Shown piece by piece: positions 46,881 to 61,000 of a DNA stretch of 64,000 bases. The notes under the pieces were generated by a model. The model was not told the origin of the DNA. It did not search any database and worked only from the letters and a program-made list of their open reading frames with translations. Made by a program: the position numbers and the translations under genes. Numbering within the stretch: position 1 is the stretch's first letter; each line of letters begins with the position of its first letter. Origin of the DNA: Pachypanchax playfairii (Eukaryota; Chordata; Actinopteri; Cyprinodontiformes; Aplocheilidae); NCBI GenBank assembly GCA_006937955.1, contig SSNP01000084.1, positions 1,087,090 through 1,151,089 on the forward strand, in the 5' to 3' direction.

Positions 46881-49800
46881 AAAGCTCTTTATTGTGGAAG
46901 TTTAACATTACAAATAAAGGTAAAGATTATTACAGTACTTAGTTAAATAAACAATACGCCTATTGTAGAGTCTTCATTTTGCTATCATCAGTTATGTTAT
47001 AATTTGGGTTGTTTTTTGATTGGTTTTATTATAATTTGTTTAATTAAGTACGATTAACCATAACAAATAACTTTCCTTCCTTGACAAAAAGTGATCTGGA
47101 GTCTGTGCACTTAAGATGTGGAGATGCACATTTCTACACAATAATAGTTTTTAAGCATTACATAACTAATTTAAATTAAAAATTTTATTAAAAAGATAAT
47201 GTTTTGTCATGCAGCAGCAAAGTAACAATACAATTGGACACCTAGAAAAAATATCTGATGTGCTATTTTCCCAAAATGTCTCATTCATACAGATGGGATG
47301 GAATTAAAACTTATACTACCCCCAGCCACTAGGGGGCGCTTGTTTCTTCCTATCTTCTACTTTAGCATTAAGTTCCTGTGTGTAGTACATAGCCTACATT
47401 AATAAAACAAACATACTCAGAATTTGTACAATCTTTTTATATTTATATTTAGTGCACAATGACACAAACCCAAATTAAGATGCAATGATTAATTTTAACC
47501 AAAAGTTATATTGTATTGTTAATTCCCAAAAACAACCAACAATGAAGAAACAACAGAGAAGGATTTTGAATGAAATGCTTGGTTTAAGATCATTAGCATG
47601 ACTCTGATCTGATGGGCTCAAAGGCCTGAACATGTTTTTATATTTTGTTATTTGATATTCAGAAAGTCCCCAGTGATGCACAGGCAAAGGGTGAGCAATA
47701 ACTGCTTTTCACAGTTTCAGATCAGTGGAGCTCCAATGTGTGAGACGACCCCAGCAAAGACTGGAGGTGATAATGGGAAGGGGCGAAGGTCTATGTTGTT
47801 CACTTCAAATTTTTATGCAGCTTAAGACAAGAGGAATTTCTTCACTTGGACAGTCACAAATTAGTGAAAGCTCTTTAATAGAGAAACAAATTAAATAGTT
47901 GATTAGTTGTGATTTAAAGCACTTGCAAATGGTGGTTAATCTGTACCAGTTCTAAAACACTGTAATTTATTTGAACAGCAAAGGCTGTGGCTAAATGTTG
48001 AACGTGACCCGATTATTTTTAAATCAAAGTGCTGCCTTTATATTTAAATAGGCCAATATTTTATTCTCACAGTATAAATATTGACTAGAGTTTTATTCTA
48101 AAGCATGAAATAATTAGTGTGTTTCTGAAGATGGACTGACGCATTAATTTTGTGATACTTGGCTCGACTTTTAAGAGTAACACTTTCTCAGTTCTTTTAT
48201 ATTTATAACTCACATCACATTTGTGTCTTTCACAGTTTAGGTGAGATTTTTCACCATGTAGTTGTTATTGTGCTTTTACCTTTCAACAAGTGCAGTTTAA
48301 ATCTTCAGAGTCAGTATGGGCTTGTGATACACATGAGGAGTTAACAGATGTTTGATTAAAAATCTTCATGCAAAACATAATTTTGTATTCTCACATTAGA
48401 AATTATTCAAAGGAGTCTTAATCATGTGCTATGCACTGCTACAGATCTCCTAACACACGGAAAGATTGCATTCATTTGTTTCAAGATTTTCTACATAAAT
48501 GTTGGTGCACATTTGCACATTGGAATGTATTTACAAAAATTACTGTTCCACAACCATAAGGAGGTGCACAGCTAGAATTGCCAGCCTAGATGTGCTCTGT
48601 AAAAAATAAATGAAGCGTGACAACACCAGACTGGAGGAGAGACAAATCTGGATACCAGTCATGTGTTGAACTATACAACAAAATATGCAGAGCCTTTGTG
48701 CCAATTAAAAAAGAAACCACCCATTTCATGACAGTTATCTCACTTTTTACTCTTTTTTCTATCTAATATGGAGATTTGGAAAAAAAAATACTGATATGTG
48801 TACCCCAACCCGGAATAAAATGAAGACAAATTGTTAATCAAAAAACAACAACATGTATTTATTGATGCCTTCTCTAAGCTGCTGTTGTTAATTTTTTACA
48901 AGTATTTCTTAGTATATAAATAAAATACTATATTATGAATTATTTCTGACTTATATTGTTAGTTCAGACATTTTTGAAGTACATCTCTTTGCAAACGTTT
49001 TGAATAATGAGTATAATCTCATGGATAACTGCTGTCATAAAAAAACAACTCGAATCTCCAAACTTTCACTGTGGTTACAGGTGTTGGTTATTTTATAAAT
49101 CTGTATGCTGCCATCAATAAACGATCAGATACCAAAATGGTTTACATACAGCAGCAAAATGTAGCAATTCTGGTGAATTTATTAATATTTCATCTGAAAA
49201 AATATGTCATAGGAAATGCTAAACAGTGTACAGGAAGTGACATCCAGGTGCCATGGAAGTGCTAGATTTTGCCCCTGCTGGTTCCATTTATGAGTGTAAA
49301 TAACCGTAGACTTCCATGTAAACAACTGCGTAATGCAAAATTAATGGTTGTGATAAGAACTTAAATATAATTTTCATGTTAACCTATGTGAAATTTTGGA
49401 CTTACCTGCATTTGACTTGTTGTTAGTTCATCATTCCTCTCAGAAACTCTATTTCTCTAAACTGAGGCTGTTCATGAAGCTTTCAGCAATAAGTAATATA
49501 CTAAATGTTCATAACTTTTATACAGAAACACATTTTTTAAATGGTTGAAATATTAAATTAAAATCCACACAGTAGCTACGAGTTAATAAAATAAATACAC
49601 AAATAAATCAACAGACAACCACAAACTCAATCATTTTTACAAATAGACATTAAAATATGAGAGCAGCAGCAGATCTTCAGGTTTGTTTTCCTAGTTGAAA
49701 ATTTGCACAGATCTAACCTTCAGGTTTTTAAAGTGTAGTGACAGAGAAAGATAGAGCCACTGGCAAAGACCAGCTTTTTGTATGAAGAGTTTGTTGCAGT

Positions 49801-52800
49801 GTGGGCTGCCACAGAGAGCAAACACCAAGGCTACATGTGTGGTGATGCATAATAAAGACATGTCAGAGTGAATAAGCACAAATAACCACCGTATTTTGAC
49901 ACTGACGCTTGTTTACTCATTAAATACTAAAACTCCTTTCCTTCATGATTAAATATTAAAATATTTGGAAACTCTGACAGAGAATCAAAACAAAAATGTT
50001 GCAGCATTTCTTTTTTGAGGAACTCTGTGAGCTATATATATATACATTCAGAGACATGTTGAATACATTTGTAAAAGTAATACAGTTTCATGTTTACATT
50101 AGATGCTTTTCTCCACCTCACAGCTTCCCCGCTCCTGTAAACACTTATAAATTGTGCTAATCTCTTAATGAATACCCCAAAAGACCACAGATGGTTCACC
50201 TTCAAAAATATTTCTATTCTTTGGGAGCTGTTTTCATCAGATAAATTTTTTCATTACATTTAATTTTTTTTTCATTTCTCCATCTGGAAATATCCACATA
50301 TTATCTGATATATTAGAGATACTTATTCATGTTTAATTCAGGTTTAATTCTCTTGAATATTCTGCAAAATGTTGAATGAAAAAATAAAAGAAATGTACTA
50401 CAGTACAGAAAAACATGACATGGTTTACAGACTTAGAGGTTTGAATATTAATAACCCAGTTTCACTACACTACATATTAATTTATTCCAATTTTTGCTGT
50501 AATTACTTTGTGTTATTAAGCGAAATGCATGAATGAAGCTTCCCCCGGACAAGTTGTGGATCCCTGTCAACAACACATACATCCTGTTGTTCTTTTGACC
50601 AATCGCATGCCGTTTTGACAGATACCTGCCAAATATGAGAAACACATCATTCTAAATCTGTTAGAGTGATAAAGACTGCCATCATTTCCTTCATCTCAGA
50701 ACATTACCTGTTTTATCTGACACCAAGGGCATTTTAGATCAAATAGCAACATCTCTTGCTGATCAGTAGGCAGAATGCACCACCTGGGAAGCAACAATGT
50801 GACACCTGTCAGTGTCGGAGCATTAACAGTGTCAGATGCTGACAGGTTATGAGCTGTTGTCTGTGAGAATCGTGGCTGCTGAGCCACCATGTTCTGGAGG
50901 CCTTTGATCAACCTGCATCCCTGGCCCATTGGATGAAACGGGCACTGGGGCAGAACAGTGTCTTTGAAAATCTCAATCATCTGCTACTGATAAGGCCATT
51001 ATACATTTGCTCTTTGCCTTCAAGGCAGTAATCAAATGTGACAGAGACTAGCCTGCTGGTGCTCCCGCAGGGAGGCAATGAGGTGTGTCCCATCAGAATT
51101 TTGACAGGGGAGTTATTGGATGTTTTCATTTTGGTTGCAAATATGTGGTGAACTGCGGCAACCCCAGCAGCCAAACAGTCAATATTTGACGTACAGTTAA
51201 GTGTTGGTGTCACCATATACTGTATGTCTAAAGACAAAGTTAATCAATGTTTTTGTCAATATGTTTTTAACCAGTGTGTTACAGAAGTAGCTAAAGCAAT
51301 TTATAAAAATTGGTCAAATAATTTATTCCTTTAAACCATAAAGATTAAAACTACTAGTCCTGAAAAAACTTCACCCCATGGAGGTTTAAAGTTTTCTAAA
51401 AAAATGGCTTTTATTTTGTGATGAAAGCTTTAATAAATCATGAACGTCTCTGAATTAATAGACTATGCATTTCTGGAAAATAAATAAAAAAACAGAGAGT
51501 AAAACTTGAGTTTAGCTGTCTTTAATATTAGTTCGTATCCAACTAGAGCTTTTTGTATAATACTTCCTGCTGCTTCTCTGTGTAAACACAAATCAAATAA
51601 AATCAGTCAGATTACAGCTAATTACAGTCTGTTCTGTTTTCTGTTTTTTTTTCTTGACAGCAGAGAGCTGCATGCTGAACTTTATTTTTTAAAAAACAAA
51701 ATTACTTTATAAAACACTAAGAAATCATCAAGAAGCTGCTTTTTAAAATGGATAATTTAATAATGTATACATTTCTATCTTTTTTACATGTATAAAATAT
51801 AATCCGTCTTTCATACATCCCAATGAGCTCGGTGGAAAAACAAGAGAAGAATAACAAGCATGACTTTAGACAGAAACGAAGAACTAGTTTCCATCTAATC
51901 TTCTCCATCGCACATCTAAAATCCAGTGGATTAGACCCTGCACTCCTGAGCTTACTATCACACTGGGGACTACTGGTGCATGAAACATCTCTTATCACCT
52001 TCATTTGATTCATGCTTTTACTGTCAAGTGTTCCTCCTCCGTCTTACAAAAATGGATGCCACAATACTCAGGTCATCTTTTGTGTAGATTTCAGGTATTA
52101 TGGCAGAAAGGTTGTAAAAATGTACTTTGAAATGAATATTTTTAAGGAAACTTAAAAATAGAAGGATTTACTGCACAAAAAATAAATAATAAAAATTGGA
52201 TGGAATTTGGTAATTGATAGTATTTGTCAGAACATATGAAGGACACCAATCCATCATTTGCTCATTAAAACAGCTGAAATGGAAATCAAAGAACTATAAA
52301 ACACGGACTCATATCAAGTGCAGAATAGGGATCAGCTCCAGTACTTCGAAGGGGATTATCAGCCAAGCTCACCAGTTCTTCAAATGGCAAGTGATGCAGA
52401 GAGCTGCACCAGCAAGGCAACTAGCCACAGCTATTTCACGCACATTTCACTCCCCTCTGCCTCGCCGTTCCTTGAGGCAGTGACCTTTGCAGTAATATTT
52501 CCATAGACATGTTGTTAATGGACAGGGCTGACATATAAGAACGATTTGCGAAGTTTGACATCAGGGATTATATAAGAACCAGAGTCATTTGCAGCGTGTT
52601 CAGGAGGAAAAGTGTCTGTGTCTTTTTTAAGGTTTTAGTCTCAGGGCAGTTGTTTGCTCTCTTGATTAGGTGATTAGCAGTAATTATATAAGAATGTTCT
52701 CATTAAGTCACTGAAGTGAAAAAAGGGCAGAAAAAAAGAGTACTGATGGTTTTATTTAAACTCACATGCTTGGCTCATTATTTGTCAAAATGCTGCATTT

Positions 52801-53570
52801 ACAGTTTTTTTTCTCTTTTATTCATTTATTTTTTGTTTTTTTAATTGGAGTTATTAGAACAACATTCATTTTTATTATTTACTAACACACACAAAAAAAA
52901 ACAGACATCCAAATTTAATACATAAAAATAAATGAATAAAAAACATAAATAATCACAAGATAATGAACATAGAAGACCAATTATTAGACTATCACTTTTT
53001 ACAGTGGTATTCCTTATCTTTTAAAGTATTTTTAGTGGAAAAATTATGAACAATTAGCATCTTACCTCTTACTAACTGAACAGCCTCAGTTTGGAGAAAT
53101 AGAGGTTTATTTTCCAGCAAGACATGATAAGAGCTAATTACAGTAGGAGCTGAAGCAAGCTGAGTTTGTGGCGTCATAAAACACCTTCAATCCCCAAACT
53201 TTTACAGTGTTTATATGAATAGGATTTTACACTGAAGAATATTTTTCATTACACTGCTGTTAGACGGCAGAAAAATCCTGAATTTCTGACCAAAAGTGTT
53301 ATACACTGACTGGGAGGAGCTACAGACAGCTAACTCTGTCTCTATACTAAAACTCTTTGTAAACAGTTATTTAAATAATATGTTTTATCGAACAACCTTG
53401 TCAGTCAGGTAAGTTAATAATGTTTCCTGCATGATGGTGAGATCATTGTGAGGAGGACTAATCACATGTAAAGTACAAAATAAAGAAATATGAAGAAATT
53501 AAACTGTTTAAACCATTAAACCATTATGGGAAAATATTTTATGGACATAATTTTGTTTCAGGGGCTGCGC
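46881..53570. other. Intergenic, no gene recognised
   Basis: AT-rich. 50690-51240 is a GC-balanced stretch with two long overlapping-end - strand frames (94 and 86 codons) but no family motif; it is a candidate conserved noncoding element. A strong CTCF-like site lies at 47326-47340. No repeats of clear identity. Confidence 0.4.
47326..47340 (+). promoter_or_regulatory. CTCF-like motif, forward orientation
   Basis: ccactagggggcgct fits the CTCF core CCASYAGRKGGC at every position. Orientation is opposite to the two motifs at 21.9 and 26.6 kb. It stands in otherwise AT-rich DNA, where a chance match is unlikely. Binding is inferred. Confidence 0.6.
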
Positions 53571-53815
53571 AGTGGAGCAGTACTGTTGCCTTGTAGTGAG
53601 AGGGTCCTGGGTTTTAAACCAGACTGGGACCAAAAACACACTTGAGGTTAATTTGCAACTCTAAATTTTCTCAAAGTGTGACGATTGTTTGTCTGTGGCC
53701 CTGTGATGGACAGTCGACCTATCCAGGTGTGAACCCGCTTCCAGCCCACTGACTGCTGGAGTTAGTTCCCCGCGACCCTAAACAGCAATAAGTGTGTTTA
53801 GATGATGATGATAAC
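53571..53815 (+). repeat. tRNA-like retroposon (SINE-like), diverged
   Basis: Starts ggggctgcgcagtggagcag, with a B-box-like ggtcctgggttttaaacc, then ctgtgatggacagtcgacct, atccaggtgtgaaccc and ccccgcgaccctaaacag. This is a diverged copy of a very common percomorph repeat. A second copy is at 62570-62706 on the - strand. Family not named. Confidence 0.6.
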
Positions 53816-54282
53816 GTTTGTTTCATAAGGCACTAAACTATCATTTAATTTCAAATGAATTAAAATGAACAGTTATCCTAATGTGCAGGAATGAATAATG
53901 CATTTCGTGAACTTCCATATTATGGAATATTATTAACTTTTTTCTAAATACAGATAATTTTTCAAATATTCGACATGCCAGAAGTTTACATTTCAATGGC
54001 TAATACTTAATTCTTCTAATACATCAAAATCTGTTTTTCATACATATAAAAGCACTTAATCAATAATAATATTAACCATTATTAATCTGCAGTGGTTACA
54101 ATCTTCAGTTGATTTGGTTGAACAAGCTGTAGAGATGGAATTTCCAGAGTTGAAGAAAAAAAGTCGTCTCTTCTCTGTCTCAACGTGCACAGTATTATCT
54201 TCTTTCTGCAGCATGTTTAAAGCCCTCATAAACTCAAGCATCAGCTCATACATGTTGCTGAAGGTGATGGGGTGGAGGCATG
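53816..54282. other. Intergenic, nothing recognised
   Basis: AT-rich spacer between the SINE-like repeat and the solo LTR. Opposed 65- and 70-codon frames at about 54056-54326 have no motif and look like chance. Confidence 0.5.
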
Positions 54283-55019
54283 TGTCAGGTTCTGGGGTTT
54301 TTGGTTTGTTTATTTATCATTATTGAGGTTTTGTGAAGTTGTGCTTTCGCCTTGTTCCTCATGTGTCTATGTGTATCTAGTGTTTTGATTCATCCCCAGC
54401 CGGTAGGTTCAGCTTTTATTTCCTCTTGAATTAGTTTCCTGTTTTGCTTTTATTTTGGTTATGTCTGTACTTCCTGTTCTCCTCATGTGTCTTTCAGTAT
54501 CTTGTCAGCTCAGCTTGTGTCTTCAGTCTAGTGTTTTTCCATTCAGGTGTTTCTTGTTTCTGTGATTAGTTCCTGTGTTTTTTTCTCCCCATGTCCTCAG
54601 ATGTTTTGAGTTTTGTAATCAGTTTGGTGTTTGTATTTAAGTCTCATGTATGTGTTAGTCGGCGTCGGTCTGTTGTCACAAAACCTTGTAGGTCCCAACT
54701 TGTATGTCGCTAGTCTGTCTTGTCCCGTCTCCTGGAGCGTTCCTCCAGGTTCTGAGGTGCCTCTGCGCTGGCCGCCCGCCGCGCCGTATGAGGACTTTGA
54801 ACACGGGTTCCCTTGTCGTGTCTCCACACGACCGTCTCCTCTTGTCTCAGTCTCTGGATTACTTTTGTGTTTTTCACCCCTGGACTTTCATCCCTTATGT
54901 AAGTTTGTTTTTGCTGCCCCGTCAGCATTTTTAGTTCTTATTAAACTTTTTGCTCTTTAATTTTGTGTTCCTCCTCACTGCATTTTGGTCCAACTTTAAA
55001 ACCTCCACCACACCTGACA
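54283..55019 (+). mobile_element. Solo LTR (gypsy-like)
   Basis: Starts TGTCAGGTTCTGGGG and ends CACCTGACA (TG...CA ends, 737 bp). A TATA-like tatttaa (54634-54640) and an ATTAAA poly(A) signal (54940-54945) lie in LTR order, with a GC-rich stretch between that would be the R/U5 side. There is no internal coding sequence. The target duplication is unclear (gcatg / tgatg), so its boundaries are set by the TG/CA ends only. Confidence 0.7.
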
Positions 55020-58000
55020 TGATGAGCTTGAGTTAACATTATTCTTGTATACACTGTGAGATATAAAACTTTGAAAAGTTAGGACACAAACAGTTTCTAC
55101 AGAGGAAGAAGACATTATAAAAGCAGAGATGGAAGGTACATATATTTCTTTAGAACTAAAACTGAATTAAAACCACCTTTAACATGTTTGCAACATTTCA
55201 GGAACATTTTTGTTTTTATATTATGTTGTAAAGATAGAAAGTTTATCTTTCTTATGTTCTAGTCAGTAAAATTTCCAATCACAATTGTTACAGTTACCAA
55301 GAAAAAAAAAGGAATTGGACAATAAAAGCTGGACAGCCACAAGCGAGCCTGGTCAGATCGCAGCCTTCTGGCTTTAAGTGGTTCAGAATAGTCTCATTTT
55401 CCCCCTCCGAGTTACACAGTGCTGCTGCCGATGTTAAACATGTCTGGTGAAAACACTGAGAACGCTGGAGTCTCAACATGCATTCAGTTTGATTACCAAA
55501 AACATGGAAACTTAATTGCACTCATTGTTATGCGTTGTCACTTCACTGGTCAACATGCTGCTGAATATCGATGAGCACTTGATAAACCACGGTTTCGCTG
55601 AGCATTTGGAGGAAGAGACAGGCAATCGCCCAACATGACTCCAAGGACAAAAACATCCAAATCAGACTCTAGACTCTGCTAAATGGATGTTACACTGCAA
55701 ACTATTAGATATTGGATTTGCAGATTATATTGCCTTGTCAAATTAGGTTGAATTTACTCAGTTAATTCTGGTGATGCCAGTCAACATGAGGAACCGCAGA
55801 CTCTTCCAGGAATAGAGGCGTGCATATTATCTTACTGTCACATTATCAGGTTGCCCGTAAGAGAAATTTTATTCTGTTTTTCTTACTTGATTTCACACAC
55901 AAGAAAAGATTTGATTATTTTTCAGCTGTGTCAACAGATCTTTACTAGAGCTGTCTGAAGCCTTAAGAAAAAAAAAAAGTTGCAGCTGTTTTAAATGCAT
56001 GAGTTTACCGGGGTTCATGACCCAGGCCTGATGACATAAAGGGCCCAAGTGGCTTTGATAGGAAGAGGGAAAAAAAAAGCCTCATTCAAAACTCTGGGAG
56101 AAAAATAAATTATTCCTTGTGGTCCACTTTGACACAGTTGGTGTGAGACGGAGCATGGGGACTCTCTTGCTGTCAGCATTTAGCCAATGAACAACTGCAG
56201 TTTTATCAAGCTAATTCTGATGGAAGGACAACACAAACTTTTTTGAACCATGTGGAGCACAGGAGCCAATTGTACTGTGTTGCAGAGTCCACCGACTAGC
56301 TGGTTTAGTGTGGTATTATTTTTATTGTAAAATTTCAAGCTTTTGCTGAATTAAATGCCAGTATATCTAATTTAAGTCCCCAGAAATAATTAGATTTATG
56401 CCTATAAACATTTAGATGGTTAGTTTTTCAAAATCTGACCCTAGTGTTTCAACAAAATGTCCTAATATAAATAGCAGAAGAAACCTTTAATAAAAGTGAT
56501 GACCCACAGATAAGTAGTACTGACAATATTTTATGCACCTTGATCACCACAGAATCAGGAAAAAGTACTTTTAATTAGAGTTTAATTTTTTTACTTGGGC
56601 TCATCAAACAAATGATACTATGCATGTAATGCATAATGATCTATTTTAGTTGCAGAAAGGTTAATAGGTACTATGTGTTTTATCTTTAAAAAAGGCTACT
56701 GTAAAAAATTGAATCCTTGGTAATTATTTATTCCAGATCTTTTACATGCAAAGACCCACATATTTCTTTGGTCAAATAATAAGATGCATTGATATGTGGT
56801 AGAAAATATAAATTTGCACCTGCTGTAAAAAAACGAATGCAAAAGGAGGCATATAGCAGCAGCTATAAGGGAGTATAACATGGATGATGTCGACTGTCTG
56901 AGAAGGAGTGAGGTCTCTGAGCCAATGGCCCATGAGCAGTTTAATGAGAACTTAAGAATTCCTTTTCCACAACTCAAAGGGCCATATGGCTTCCAGCAGC
57001 TGCTTCCTATTGCTACTGATCACATGTGGTTCTCACAGCTCAGAGCGATCATAACCATAGAACCACTTCCTAAGTGGCTGCACAATTAGGAAAATATGCA
57101 AAACCTTCACATTTAGAATTCTGACAATCAAACTTTACTCTCAGGATAGCCTCCATACCAACACCATAGCTACACAAAGTATGCTTTATGACCCCTGTTA
57201 ACTCTCTTTGTGCCATGAGCACTCCAAACAGTAAACGGGAATGAACTACTGTGAGAAAATAATTTCTTATTCATAAAAAAGATGGCAAGGTGAAACTAAG
57301 ACCTGCACAAAATGTCCTTTAGTATCAGTATCCTGATGCAGCAGGGGCATGAGAGTGTCATGTCCCTTTATGAGAGTCGGAATCCTGGTTTGCATATTCA
57401 GTATCTTACCACTTCAATGGCAGCTTCTCATCAGTCTGTCAGTGATCTGTTAGAATATGTATAGTTATATAATTAGAATATGTATATTTTTCTGCACGCA
57501 TGCAACATGCAGCAGTAGCCGTTGATAGTAGAAGCTATAGAGACCTACGTAATGAAACGCAGTGCACCAACCCACATTGCTCTTGACATATTCATTGGTT
57601 TGTGAATGTACAAGTACAAGCTCTGCGTATGTGTATAGCGTGCCAAAGAAGTACCCTATAGGTGCTGTGAGTGGGGAGGTGGTAAACCCAGTGTAAAACC
57701 TAACAAAGTTAAGATATTTTTCAAGGCCACACTGCTCATAGTAGGCTATTTAATAATAATAAAAACATTTAGATACCAGTACAGCTTCTAATTATGGTTG
57801 TTTACAATGTCACAGTAACAGATATGGGATAAAATGTCTATGGAAAGCTTTTTGTCCTATATTGTACCACTGCTTTACTCTCTTGCTAATTGATTACAGA
57901 TGGTTTGACATGAAACACGTTTTATATTAACATGATCCTTGCATGTTTAAAACATGTATTTGTGGAGTTGTTTCTGATGTTTTTCTAAGTTTAAAGATGT

Positions 58001-61000
58001 TCCACAGTGAAAATAGAAATATTGTTTGCTAATTCCGTCTCCCCAGCACAGGAAGACCATTACTGACATGAAATGCTTAAAGGTACAGTGAGTATTAATT
58101 AATGAATGTTGTGAGTCATCCAAAGTAACATTAGTTAACCCAACTGGAAAGTCCTTATGTAACTAACAGTCTACACGCAGATCTCTTATAACATTATAAC
58201 CATCTTTTTAATATTGATAAAATTCTCATTTTGCAGCTAACACCATCCTAAGAAGTCTGAGCATGGACAAGCACATCTGGATATTTTCTGAAGTGTCTGG
58301 TGGCAGAAAATGAGCAGCAGATTGTTGGTGCTCTGCACATTGTTGGCTGGAGTCTCTGTGGATCTGACTTGCTTTCCACAGACACTATCAGATTCTGTAA
58401 GATTAGCCTCATGGGACTTGGGAGGACAGGCAAACCTTTCAGACTCTTTGTTGCACTTCCTAGGAGAAGCTACTGCTTTTGGGGAGTGATAGTGTCTAGC
58501 TGGAGTGTGACTGATCTGGTAAAAAAAGAAGGTTATTGATAAGTACAGTAAGTAGTGTGTCGAAGTAGCAGCCATGTGAGTGCTGAAATACATGAGGATT
58601 AGTGGTCGTATTGTTATGGCTGAAGATTGGTGCATTTTAGATCAGAAGAAATATAAAAATAAATGTTCATGGATATGAAAAAACATGCTTTTAAGCGTCT
58701 CTGAGCTCATTTCTGTGATAATAATCATTGTCATTTATCCATTTGCTATTTGCACAGCAGGGTCTGTCATTTTCAAACAATTTCATTTGATCTTTTATGT
58801 GACAGTGGAGAAGTTGTTGCAAATTGTAACTGTACTATAATACTATGAGGATGAGATATCCTTTTTTTTCTGATGAAACTCTCTAGGAGCTGAGCGCTGG
58901 AGGCACAAACACAGTACCTATAATGAAGAAAGCTATCATGCATCTTCACTTCACAATACAGGATTCAGCCTCTGCCACACATACACAAAGCAGGGCAAGC
59001 TGTTCCACAGAATGAGACTGTCACAGCTCACAAAGAGCAGAGTGCCCCATTTTCGTCAGCCAACTGTGGATTTGTAAGATATGAAATGTAACCCCCCTCG
59101 CTCGCGTCAATATAGTGCAATTACGGGCAACAGAGAAATTGCTCAAGCAACCAGGCAATCCATACTTCTGTCACTTGCCACATCTCAAATGCAATCAGAG
59201 ACACAATAGGGAAAGCTAACACATAGCTAACACATTGTGTATTTTCTGAAGCAGAACCTAGCATACACATTCTCCAAACGCCAGATAAGACCAGCTGTCC
59301 TTCACTGTATGTGTTCACACCAAAATTCTTTAACGCTAATACCTTTAATTAAGTGAGAAATTTTACAATTATGTGGCGACAAAATAATGAAGGATGAAAA
59401 ATGAAAATTTGATGGAGTGCGCGAATGCAGAAGCAGCACTTTCACTTTTCATGGTTGCTCAAAAATCATACACTGGAGTGCAATGAAGTCGAGGCTTAAT
59501 CAAAAACTTGGAGAGAAGTGAAATGGAGCAGAACTAAGCATCTGGAAACAGCAAAGAATAGTTCCCTCAAGATGCTTAGTATAACCACCAGAGAGCAGGG
59601 CCAGTTTGCATGAGCTCACCCTGGGAAAGTAACTGTAATTAATGTCAGCTATTTAAGTTCTTGTTTATTCAGTTTTCGAGGACACTAATGTGACTATGCA
59701 AGGATTTAACTAAAGCTGGTGTACTTGTTTACTTTTCCCTCAGTTTGTGACCAAATCTGCATCATTTTTGCAGATGTCCTTTCATATACCATGTAAACAG
59801 CTTTTGCTTTAATGAATCTACTCAGCTTTAGACTAATGGTGATAATGAAATAATGATAAAGAGGACTCTTCCATTAAGGAAAAAAAAAGACTGTGTCAGG
59901 ATAAAACTAATCAGAATGTCAATGAGTGGTTCTTGGTCACACAAAGGAGGATAAACAACATGGCCTCAGCTGGATTACTGACCCTGATGCACTGTCACAT
60001 CTCACATTCCTGCACATCATGTCTGTAAATCTGAGGGGATGCACTTAATGCGAGTTTTAAAACAGCCACAAATCCAAGGAGGCATGATGGGTTTTGCACT
60101 GGTTTGGGTTTAAGATCTGCTTTATCACTAAACCACAATCAGAACCCCCTGCAGAATCTGACCCCCTTTTTTTTGGCCCATTTCTTAAATTGAACTAGAT
60201 ATAAAACTTCCAAAAGGATCCAGCCAAGTGTTTCTTTTATTTATTCATAAGCAGTTGGTTGTTTGAGCTCATAGTCTGACAATAAAGTTTTTGGGCGCTT
60301 TTAAAAACATACTATATCTTTTACTTGCAAGCTGAGGGTTTAGCTATTTTCAAAAGTAGTTTAAAATGTGATTTTAGAGATTATTAAATCAATATAAAAC
60401 TTACAGGATCATTAATCTTAACATGAAGGTTTCTGCAAACAAATGACAGACTCCGAGTTAGTAGAATAATTTGTAAACAAAACAAAATATCATCTACAGT
60501 AATTACTGTACCTCAATTTCAAAGTGGTGTGATATAAAATTCCCAGTCTCTAAAACACAATGAACCATTTTGCCTTAATTTAATTTCAGTATCAAGATTA
60601 TTAACTGTGATGCAAAACAATAGACAGATATTAGAGATAGATAGAGATAGATTAAGATTTAGATGGGATTTAGTTACTAAAAGTCTCTAAAAATAAGCTT
60701 AAAATAAATGGAAATTATATCAAAAAAATTTTCTGATCTCTTTAGGTTAAGAGTTTCTCACAAATGTCATAACAAATTGACAAATTTTTCTTAACTATCA
60801 TTACATTGAAACACTTTTGTGGGTCTGTGACAATGAAAGAAAGGATCATCACTAAGTTTCTTATTGAATAGCACTTAGTTTTTTTCTCTGAATAGTTTTA
60901 GAGGTTGACAAAGTCACTGAAGCCAAACAACATGACAAGAAGGTCTGCAATAGTTCTTGAAACATCCTCATATTACTTTCCCTGGGTCTGTGGATATAAG

